Source of the DNA: Erinaceus europaeus
Lineage: Eukaryota; Chordata; Mammalia; Eulipotyphla; Erinaceidae
Length of the DNA: 64,000 nucleotides
NCBI RefSeq assembly: GCF_950295315.1
Contig: NC_080175.1
Span: 89,552,161-89,616,160 of the forward strand
Direction: 5' to 3'
Shown here: one piece after another, positions 54,436 through 64,000 of the stretch
Position numbering within the stretch: the stretch's first letter is position 1
Layout of the letters: the number at the start of each line of letters is the position of its first letter
Program-made: the position numbers and the translations under genes
The notes under the pieces: generated by a model
Told to the model about the DNA's origin: nothing
Seen by the model: the letters and a program-made list of their open reading frames with translations, nothing else
Database searches by the model: none

Positions 54436-54616
54436 TTCTTTATTTATTGGATAGAGTCAGCCAGAAATCTAGAGGGAAGGGCTGATAGAGAGGGGGCGAG
54501 GAGAGACACCTGTAGCACTGCTTCACCATTCTCAAAGCTTTACCCCTGCAGGTGGAGACCGGGGCTTGAACCCAGGTCCTTGCTCACTGTAGCAGGTGAG
54601 CCACCACTCGGCCCCT
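54436..54616 (-). mobile_element. Short hedgehog-type SINE (second family)
   Basis: TTTATTGGATAGAGTCAGCC, CACTGCTTCACCATTCTCAA, GAGACCGGGGCTTGAACCC, GAGCCACCACTCGGCCCC. Confidence 0.9.
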
Positions 54617-54706
54617 CCATCTTTGATTTTATTGGGGGTCATATGATTTTCTTTAGCAGATGGGTAATCAATAGAATTTGAAATAAAATTAACTTAAGAA
54701 AATTGA

Positions 54707-55012
54707 GGGGAGTTAGGCGGTAGCACAGCTGGTTAAGCACACCTGGCGCTAAGCACAAGGACTGGCTTAAGAATCCTGGTTTGAGCGTCCTGCTCCCCAC
54801 CTGCAGGGGAGTTGCTTCACAGGCAAATGAAGCAGGTCTGCAGGTGTCTTTCTCTCCCCCTCTCTGTCTTCCCCTCCTCTCTCCATTTCTCTCTGTCCTA
54901 GCTAACAATGATGACATCAATAACAACAACAATAATAACTACAACAACAAATGAAAAACAACAAGGGCAAGAAAAGGGAAAATAAATAAATATAATTTTA
55001 AAAAATTAAAAA
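54707..55012 (+). mobile_element. ERI-type SINE, short-ended form
   Basis: GGGGAGTTAGGCGGTAGCAC, GGTTAAGCACACCTGGCGC, GGTTTGAGCGTCC, CCCACCTGCAGGGGAGTTGC, pyrimidine tract, GATGACATCAATAACAACA, AAATAAATAAATATAA. Confidence 0.93.
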
Positions 55013-57013
55013 GAATACTGGGTACAAAATGAAACACATGTATGTAAGAATTTAAATATTTCTCATGCAGCCAACCATACAACATAATCACATAGGCATT
55101 TACCATATATTCTTGTATATAGTCATATTCATAAAGTATTATGTATATACACAGATATAAAGATGTACTTTTATATACAGAAATAAGCCAAGATGCAATA
55201 TGTATGTTAAGTATAGGCTTGAAGTGCACATATGTGATAAAGTTAATCGTGTACTCATACCACTATGTTGCAATGAACAAGGATTTTTTCTGGGCAATCT
55301 TGGGTATCAATTAACACACTCACACACACACGCACACACACATGTATATCAGTTTATTTATGGCTGAGAAAAATATGTTAAGTGAACATTATTTCAATGT
55401 GCTTTACTTTAAAGTTTCTATAAATTTCCAAGGTCTCCAATGAATATATTGAATGTGTATGGTATCATTGATAATTTTATATATAAATCATTTCACAATC
55501 AATTTATTGATGTTATTGTTTTCAGAACATTATTGAATTTTATGTATATTTACCTATTATTTATTTTATTCATCAGTCTAGCAAAGGAATTGAAACATCT
55601 AGAAATAGACAAAGTGTTAAAACTAAACATGAGAAACATAAGTGTTATTAAAAATAAAAATATAATAATTTAAGCCATATGGTAGTCTTATTAAGCTTAC
55701 CTATGTTATGCACTGTATCACTGAGATCCGCTATGTATTTATGAATTTGTTTTTTGAGATTCTTAACAGCCCGAATGAAGATAAATTATAGAATGTTACA
55801 TGATTGAAAGAAGGAATCATAATGTCCATCATTTTTATCAGGAAAAGCATAGCTCTCCTGGTACTGAAGAGAAAGATCTCCTGCATGTCTTTGTGAATAT
55901 ATCATTCTGCACTCATGTAAATGATGGTCCCCAAAGTACCCTTATTACAAATATTATGGTGAATGTTTATTGCTGAAAGTTATCAGAAACTTAATGCAAA
56001 TTAAGTTAAATTTAAAGCCTGGTGCAAAATAGAATGCACTTCATTCTTTAGGCAATTACAATAGTTTAAATAAGGAAGTATTTTGATTTATGGATATGGA
56101 AACCATAAATTCAGGCTGGATGAACTGTACATGTTCTATTATAGTTTATTATCATGGATATTATTTCCCATATTGCAATTCTATTAGACATGGATAAGCA
56201 AAAATAGATGTTAATTCTATTGTGGAAACTTGACAGATTTATATTGCTGATCTTTTTATATAGCATATACATATTAAGTATTGTACTACAGTATTTGAAG
56301 ATAAATACTTGTCTTTGAGTACATTGTTCCCCTGACATTAATAAACCAATTTAGTTAGTAGTGTATTAATCAATATAATCATTCTTACATTCCTATATTA
56401 ATTCAGACATTGTAGTAAATTAATCTGCATCACATTAAAATATCTTAAAATAAAGTTCTTATTCACATTCAATTTTTATTCCATGTTAGAGATATTATAT
56501 ACATTCTAAACTCATTTAAATTTCCTGAGCTGAAATACAGTCATCTCCTTGCTCAAACTTTGTTTTTCAGCAGATATTGAAATACTGAAATTTGGAAACT
56601 TCCAGAGATTTTTTTAACAGCTAGAGTATATTTTCAGATAGTGAGTAATTACCATTAACTTTACAACCTGGTTATAGAATGATGATAACTAAGACATATT
56701 TTCCTTGATTTGAATAGAGTGTGCGAAGTAGTTGCATATTAATTAAGAAATGAAGACAAAAATAAAGGTGAAGAGGTCAAATTTTTATCTGCATGACAGC
56801 TGCAAGAAAAACTGCACATAGCAATAGTATTTTGATGTTAATTGACTGTTTCTTAATAAATGAAAATACATTTGATGTGGCTGTGTTTTGTTGAGAAAAA
56901 GAAACTATATCTTTTTGAATTCATGCATATAATTTATTATATATAATGATTAACCTGCCAAAATGTTATTTCAAAGCAAAGATAACCACATTGTAAGTAA
57001 GAAACTGTAATGA
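55013..57013. other. AT-rich sequence, no gene, short (CA)n
   Basis: (CA)n at 55317-55342. The frames at 55440-55673 and 56111-56338 are AT-driven with no domains. This block lacks recognisable SINEs. Confidence 0.45.
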
Positions 57014-57377
57014 AGGGGGGCAGAGCCAAGATGGAGACATTGGAGCCACAGATGCCCTGAGCTCTAAGAGGCAGCATCTTGCAACCTGGGATCCTCTGAA
57101 TCTGGTAGAACACTGGGCTGTCTTGTCTATAGGAGGGTTAACAGGGGCTGGTCAGAGTGACACCAAAATACATTCCCATAACCCTCTCTTGGACTGACAA
57201 ATGAGAACAGGGGGACAAAGGAAAATCCTTTGATTATTTATTTCTGAGCTCACCACCCCATACCCCAGTACCAGCACCCAGGGCCAGTGCAGCTGCTCCT
57301 AGCAGGCACCCCACTGAGCTATTTGCTTTACCAAGATTTCTGACTCATCAGGGGTGTCATTCCAAGCCTCTCTTTTT

Positions 57378-57416
<39 letters not shown>

Positions 57417-58310
57417 TTTTGGCTGGAGCTCTATTTGAGTGACCAATAAGAGGCTCATCCCTGTCTGGGAAAGACTCCCTGGAGGTTTTATTTTTTTGAT
57501 ACTTCTTACAATTGGCTGTCTTAGCTCAGGCTGCCTACAGCCAATCAAACAGGCCAAGCTTCAGACTGACTGTTAGGGGTTTTCTACTCTATTTTATTTT
57601 ATTTTATTACTACTATTATATACATGTGTCCCTTTTCCATCCACCTTCTTCATGTTGACCAAAATTAACCATTGTTGTTTTTTCAACAATGGTGTCCTAT
57701 CCATTGTGAGAGGAACTGGGTGTCCTATCCATTGTGAGAGGAACTTGTTTCTCTCTATTTTTTCCTTTTTCCCTCTCCTTTTTCCCTCCTCCTAGCTAAT
57801 TAAAAAACAACAACAACTCTTTCCTTTCACTGATCTTCCTTTTTTCTTCTTTCTTTCATTCTTCATTTCTTTCTTTTTTTTACTCTTTTCTTCCTTCCTC
57901 CTTCTTTTGTTTTCTGAATTCACTGATACTTGCTTGTGAATTATTTGGGGGAAGAAATCTGACTCGGAGTGTGTGGGTCTTCTCAACTTCTCTTGTCCCC
58001 TTTATATGCCTAGAATTTATAGTGGACAGTAGATTTGCATAGTTGTCTATTCTTGCTTTCCCATTTACCCTGTCTCTTTCTTTTTCTTTTGTTTGGGTGC
58101 TATTTTTTCTGGGACAGGAGGGGAGGTGTTGTTTGGCTAACTGGTATTGGTTTAACTGCATCAATTCTTGCCTCAGTTACTATTGTTGTAATTTCTGAGG
58201 TTGGTGACTGCACTTGTAATAAAGGTATTTAGTATAGTGTGGCATGTACTCAAACACAACTGAATAACGAACAGAAAAATAAAAACCACAAAATTAAAAA
58301 AAAAAAAGAT
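57014..58310 (+). promoter_or_regulatory. L1 copy 3 5' UTR
   Basis: The first 500 bases do not match copy 1. It contains (CT)n (57382-57414), a perfect 20-base direct repeat GTGTCCTATCCATTGTGAGA (57691, 57720), and from about 57780 the pyrimidine-rich part shared with copies 1 and 2. Promoter role is inferred. Confidence 0.6.
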
Positions 58311-59260
58311 TAAATCAAGAGCAAATAAAACTGCTACCACAATGAATCAGGACAGGAGCCCAGAAGAAAATCCAAATCAGTCAGAAGTAACCATAGATAA
58401 GAAAAATATGCAAGCAATAGTAAACCTAATAATCACAGTAATGAAGACAACTATGGAGTAAAGGGCTGTCAGAATTAGGGAAATAACAGAGGATAACCTA
58501 AAAAAATACAAGCTACCTTGAGGTAATTAGAGAACTGAAAGTTGAAATAGCTGAGCTAAAAGACTAACTACCAGAACAAGCTAATACTGTAACTGAACTG
58601 AAAAAGAAGCTGAAGGAAGGGAAAGCAGATTAACAGAAGCACAAAACAGAATTATCTAGACAGATGATGAGCTAAAGAAAAATAATAAAGAGGTAAAAGA
58701 GCTCAAAAAGAGATTGAGAGACACTGAAAACAACCACAGAGACATATGGGATGATCTCAAAAGAAGTAACATTTGTATAATTGGCCTACCAGAGGAAGAA
58801 AGAGATGAAGGGGAAGTAAATATTCCAGAGGAAATAATGGAAGAAAACTTCGCAGCACAGACCTAAACAACAGAAAGGACATTAAGACTCAAGAAGCCCA
58901 GAGAGTCCCAAATAGAATCAACCCTGACCTGAAGACACCAAGACACATCATAGTTACAATGAAAAGAAGCATAGAGAGGGGATCCTAAAGGCTGCAAGAG
59001 AGAAACAAAAAGTCACATACAGGGGAAAACCCATAAGACTATCAGCAGACTTCTCTACTCAAACTTTAAAAGCCTGAAGAGAATGGCAAGATATATATGG
59101 AGCCCTGAATGAAAAAGGGTTTCAACCAAGGATAATACATCCTGTTAGACTTTCATTCAAACTAGATGGAGGGATCAAAACCTTCTCAGACAGACAACAG
59201 TTAAAGGAGGCAACCATCACAATGCCTTCCCTGAAAGAGATACTAAAAGACCTCTTATAA
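58311..59260 (+). pseudogene. L1 ORF1 remnant (copy 3)
   Basis: The original start codon is changed (AAGATTAAATCA where copies 1 and 2 have ATGGGTAGATCA). The frame reads through GAAGTAACC without the stop seen there, then hits GAGTAA near 58458. The coiled-coil region is 14 codons longer than in copies 1 and 2 (58551-58600). RRM sequence (NIRIIGLPEE-like) and a TAA at 59258-59260 are present. Non-functional. Confidence 0.88.
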
Positions 59261-59333
59261 ACAAGAACATCACTATAATACTTGTCATATATAAGAGCAA
59301 ATAAAGAATGGTTGGATAATGGCACTGCAATAA

Positions 59334-62300
59334 ATTCAATCCATAATATCAGGAAACTTCAATGGATTAAATTCACCCATTAAATGGCACCATGTGGGAG
59401 GATGGATCAGAAAACACAATTCAATCATATGCTGCTTGCAATAATCCCACCTGACACAACAAGACAAACACAGAGTTAAAGCAAAAGGATGAAAAACTAT
59501 CCTACAGGCTAATGGACCATAAAAAAGGCAGGAACAGCCATTCTCATCCCTGACACCACAGACTTTAACTTAAAGTAATAAAAGATAGGCAAGGCAATTA
59601 CATAATGATTAGAGAATCAAGAAACCAAGGAGATTTAACAATTATTAACATCTATGCACCTAATGAGGGACCTTCTAAATACATCAAACACCTACTGAAA
59701 GAACTACAAAAATACATCTATAGTAATACAATAATCCTGGGAGACTTCAACACCCCACTCTCACACTTAGATCTACAAAGCAGAGAATCAACAAAGAAAC
59801 AAGAGAATTAAATGAAGAGATGGACAGACTAGACTTCTTGGACATTTTCAGAGTCCTTTACCCCCCCCCCCAAATTGGAATATACATTCTTTTCAAGTCC
59901 ACACAGCACATCCTCAAGGATAGACCACATTTTAGGCCACAAAGACTGTATCACCAAATTCAAGAGCATTTAAATAATCCCAAGTATCTTCTCAGACCAC
60001 AGTGGAGTAAAGCTAACATTTAACAATAAACAGAAAATTACTAGAAGTCACAAAATTTGGAAACTCAAGAACATACTGCTTACAGACCACTGGGTCAAAG
60101 AGGCACTCTAGCAAGAAATTCAAATGATCCTGGAAAGAAATGAAAACAAAGACACAAGTTATCAAAATATTTGGGACACAGCTAAAGCATTATTGAGAGG
60201 GAAACTCATAGCCATACAATCTTATATTAGAGAACAAGAAACAGCTTAAATAAACGACCTTACTGCATGCCTTAAGGACTTAGAGGAAGAAGAACAAAGG
60301 GACCCTAAAGCAGCCAGGAGCACAGAAATCACTAAAATCAGAGCAGAAATAAACAACTTGGAAAATAAGAGAACCATACAAAACATCAATGAAGCCAAAT
60401 GTTCGTTCCTTGAAAAATTAAACAAGGTTGACAAACCTTTAGCCAGACTCACTAAAAAAATAAAAGGGAGAAGAACCAAATAAATAGAATTGTAAATGAT
60501 AAAGGAAATATCACAAATGACACTACAGAAATCCAGAAAATCATGCAAGACTTCTACGAAGAAATATATGCCACCAAGTTCAAAAATCTGGAAGAAATGG
60601 AAGAATTTCTGGAAACATATTCCCTTCCGAAACTTAACCAAGAAGAACTACAAAACCTAAATGCACCAATCACAGACAAAGACTTCAAAACAGTTATTAA
60701 GAATCTCCCCAACAACAAAGTCCTGGACCAGATGGCTTCACAAATGAATTCCACAAAACTTTCAGGAAACAGCTAATACCTATACTTCTATAGCTCTTCC
60801 ACAAGATTGAAGAAAAAGGAACACTTCCTCCCACTTTCTATGAAGCCAACATCATCCAGATACCAAAAGCAGATAGGGACACAACAAAAAAGGAAAACTA
60901 CAGACCAATATCTCTGATGAACATAGATGCCAAAATATTAAAGGAAATCTTGGCCAACCAGATATGGCAGTATCTTTAAAAGATTGTTCATCATGACCAA
61001 GTGGGATTTATCCCAGGGATGCAAGGCTGGTTCAATATACGTAAGTCAATCAATGTCATTCACCATATCAATAAAAGCAAAACCAAACACCACATGCTGA
61101 TCTCAATATATGCAGAGAAAGCTTTTGACAAAATCCAACACCTATTCATGGTCAAAACACAATAAAAATGGGAATAAATGGGAAATCCCTCAAAATAATG
61201 TAGTCCATATATAGCAAACCCACAGCCAACATAATACTCAATGGACAGAAGCTGAAAGCATTCCCTCTCAGATCTTGGACTAGTCAGGACTGTCCCTTAT
61301 GACCATTACTCTTCAACGTAGTATTGGAAGTTCTTACCATAGCAATCAGGCAGGAGAAAGAAATCAAATGAATACAGATTGGATTGGAAGAAGTCAAGCT
61401 CTCATTATTTTCAGATGACATTATAGTATACATAGAAAAACCTAAAGAATCCAGCAGAAAGCTGCTGGAAGTTATTAGGCAATATCGCAAGGTGTCAGGC
61501 TACAAAAATCAATGTACAAAAATGAGTGGCATTTCTTTATTCAAACACTAAATCTGAAGAAGAAGACATCCAGAAGTCACTCCCATTTATTGTTGTAGCA
61601 AAATCAATAAAATACCTAGGAATAAGGCTGACCAAAGAAGTGAAAGACTTGTATACCAAAAACTATGAGTCACTATTCAGGAAATAGAAAATGATACCAA
61701 GAAATGGAAAGACACCCCATGCTCATAGATTGGAAGAATTAATATCATCAAAATAAATATTCTCCCCAGAGCCGTATACAAATTTAACACAATATCCATC
61801 AAAGTTCCACCAAGCTTCTTTAAGAGAATAGAACATAAAATGTAATCATTTATCTGGAACCAGAAAACATACAGAATTGGCAACACAATCTTGAGGAAAA
61901 GAAACAGAAATGGAGGCATCACACGCCCAGATCTCAAAGTATATTATAAGGACATCATCAACAAAACAGCCTCGTAATGGAACAAAAATAGGCACACAGA
62001 CCAATGGAACAGAATTTAAAACCCAGAACTAAACCCCCACACCTATGGGCATCTAATCTTTGAGCCCAAAGTATTAAATTGAGGAAGGAGGTTTTCTTCA
62101 ATAAATGGTGCTGGGGAAACTGGCTTAAAACATGCAGAAGAATGAAACTGAACCACCTTATCTCACCAGAAATAAAAACTATCTCCAAATGGATCAAAGA
62201 CCTGGATGTCAGACCGGAAACTATCAAATACTTAGCAGAAAACATTGGTGGAACACTTTCCCACCTAAACTTCAAGGATATCTTTGATGATATAAACCCA

Positions 62301-63162
62301 ATTGCAAGGAAGACTAAAGCAGAAACAAATCAATGAAACCACATAAAATAGAAAAGTTTCTTCACAGCCAAAGAAATTATCACACAAAGAGACGCCTCAC
62401 AGAATGGGAGAATATCTTCACATGCCATACATCAGACAAGAGACTAATCACCAAAATATACAAAGAGATCAGAAAACTTAGCAAAAAAAAGGAAATGACC
62501 CCATTCAAAAATGGGCAGAAGATATGAACAGAACATTCACTACAGAAGAGATCCAGAAGGCTAACAGCCACATGAAAAATTGTTCCAGTTCGCTGATTGT
62601 CAGAGAAATGCAAATAAAGACAACACTGAGATAACACCTCACCCCTGTGAGAATGGTATACATCAAAAAGAACAGCAGCAACAAATGCTAGAGAGGCTGT
62701 GGGGACAGAGGAACCCTTCTGAACTGCTGGTGGGAATGTAAATTGGTCCAATCTCTGTGAAGAGCAGTCTGTAGAACTCTCACAGGGCTAGACATGGAAC
62801 TTCCATATGACCCAGTAATTCCTCTCTTGAGGATATATCCCAAGGACTACATAACTCCCAACCAAAATGACATATGTATACCTCTGTTCATAGCAGCAAA
62901 ATTCGTAATAGCTAAAACTTGGAAGCAACCCAGGGGCCCAACAACAGATGAATGGCTGAGAAAGCTGTGGTATATATACACAATGGAATTCTATGCAGCT
63001 ATTAAGAACAATAAACCCACCTTCTCTGACCCATCTTGGATGGAGCTAGAAGGAATTATGTTAAGTGAGCTAAACCAGAAAGATAAAGATGAGTATGGGA
63101 TGATCCAACTCATCAACAGAAGTTTAGAAAGAATAGAAAGGGAAACTAAAAGCAGGATTTGA
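59334..63162 (+). pseudogene. L1 ORF2 remnant (copy 3)
   Basis: Endonuclease pieces (INIYAPNEGPSKYIKH, GDFNTPLSHLD) at 59605-59811, the RT linker at 60543-60776, RT region 60800-61500 with TTTTCAGATGAC where copies 1 and 2 encode FADD (so FSDD), C-terminus 62079-63162. There are many stops and shifts. The usual TGA at the end is TTA, and the frame runs to TGA at 63160-63162. A C run at 59863-59872 interrupts the endonuclease. Confidence 0.9.
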
Positions 63163-64000
63163 CTAAATCAGAAGTAGGGCACCAAAGTAAAAACCCTGGG
63201 GTGAGGGTGAGGGTGAATATTTAGCTTCCCGGGGGGTCTGGTGGGGCTGGGGGGTGGATGGGATGGACAGTCTTTTGGTGGTTCGGAATGGTGTTTATGT
63301 ACACTCCTATTAACTTGTAGTCATATAAATTACAATTTAATTAATATGAGAGGGGAAATATATTGTATTTCTCAAACTTTTAACATAGAGACTGAGTCTT
63401 TTTAATACATAGGCTGAGTCTTTGATTTGTTGACTCTCTCAAAACCTAGACCAGGGAGAACAGAAGCAACTGGTGGCATAGCTATATACAAATAATGTCA
63501 AAGGACATAAATTATGGTGATGTTGGGTATTATATAGCAAATCTTAACAAAAGGATTTTTCAAATTTAACCCAATTACCAAATAATGTGATTATAACAGT
63601 AACTATCTATTGTCTTCTTGAACCCTAAGACAGCAGGAACCTCACAGTTCCACTACAGAGCCTATATTTCCCAAAAAAAACACCCTTTTGTGCCCCCCCC
63701 CCCCAATAGGAACTTGCCCTCAACTTGGATCAACAATAGTAGAGAATGTTCCATCCTCCTAAGGGAGGATGGACACTATTCTATATGCTACACTTGAAGA
63801 AGATGGGTTGATATTGGGGCAGCTTAGAATGTTCCTATTCATAACCACAGAATGTGAGCTCAGATCTAAAGGGATGCAGAGGTCACATAGGCTTCTAAGC
63901 TGAATATGGGCCCCAGACCAAATCAAATTGATGGGGTTTACAGTCAACAATATTTATACCCTTTACTCATATTAGGGAGCTACTCTCTTCCCTGATTCAG
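63163..64000 (+). other. L1 copy 3 3' UTR, incomplete
   Basis: The proximal part matches copy 1 (GTTTATGTACACTCCTATTA, CTTGAACCCTAAGACAGCAG). After about 63670 it diverges from copy 1 and instead matches the inverted module at 3668-4060. G-rich tract at 63230-63266; C run near 63701-63712. Confidence 0.8.

Larger units (their letters stand above)
57014..64000 (+). mobile_element. L1 retrotransposon, copy 3, decayed, runs off window
   Basis: 5' UTR from GAAGGGGGGCAGAGCCAAGA (57017), ORF1 remnant (58311-59260), ORF2 remnant (59334-63162), 3' UTR to at least 64000. The 5' start sequence differs from copy 1, and all frames carry many lesions, so it is an older lineage. The 3' end and TSD lie beyond the window. 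Confidence 0.9.

Overview
This window is a stretch of mammalian nuclear DNA with no host gene that I can support. It is AT-rich and made almost entirely of transposable elements. The repeat set points to a hedgehog (Erinaceidae, probably Erinaceus europaeus or a close relative). It holds dozens of tRNA-derived SINEs of the kind described from hedgehogs (ERI-type), with a B-box-like GGTTCGAG(C/A)CC followed by CACCTGCAGGGGAGTCGCTTCAC and a pyrimidine tract. It also has two 3' ends of a non-LTR element whose C-terminal CCHC domain matches the I/Ingi-related Vingi clade, which among mammals is known to me only from hedgehogs. The species call is an inference from repeat families remembered, not from a database search.

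Layout: 1-6.9 kb holds SINEs, an inverted L1 3' end carrying a nested SINE and a Vingi fragment, and an old MLT1-like LTR split by SINE and (CT)n sequence. 6.95-14.1 kb is a full-length L1 (copy 1) with a 14-bp target-site duplication (TSD), an intact 282-codon ORF1 and a disrupted ORF2; a SINE sits directly against its 3' end. 14.5-34.7 kb is SINE-rich, with a class II-like solo LTR (19.5-20.1 kb), L1 fragments and microsatellites. 34.7-40.85 kb is L1 copy 2, with a premature stop in ORF1, a broken ORF2 and a 3' UTR shortened by about 1.1 kb. 40.9-57 kb holds further SINEs, a second solo LTR with a clean 6-bp TSD (44.4 kb), two SINEs inserted in succession at one target site (45.0-45.65 kb) and L1 3' ends on both strands. 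57.0-64.0 kb is L1 copy 3, older and more decayed, and it runs off the window end.

The parts relate as parasite and host. L1 ORF2 encodes the endonuclease and reverse transcriptase presumed to have made the SINE insertions, whose A-rich ends and 8-17 bp TSDs fit L1-type target-primed reverse transcription. All three long L1 copies lie on the + strand. Copies 1 and 2 share features that copy 3 lacks: a one-base loss that turns the ORF1 5' end into a 27-codon upstream ORF, and a two-heptad-shorter ORF1 coiled coil. The L1 3' UTRs differ in their distal parts, which suggests exchange of 3' UTR modules between lineages. Coordinates of repeats without TSDs are accurate to roughly 5-20 bases.
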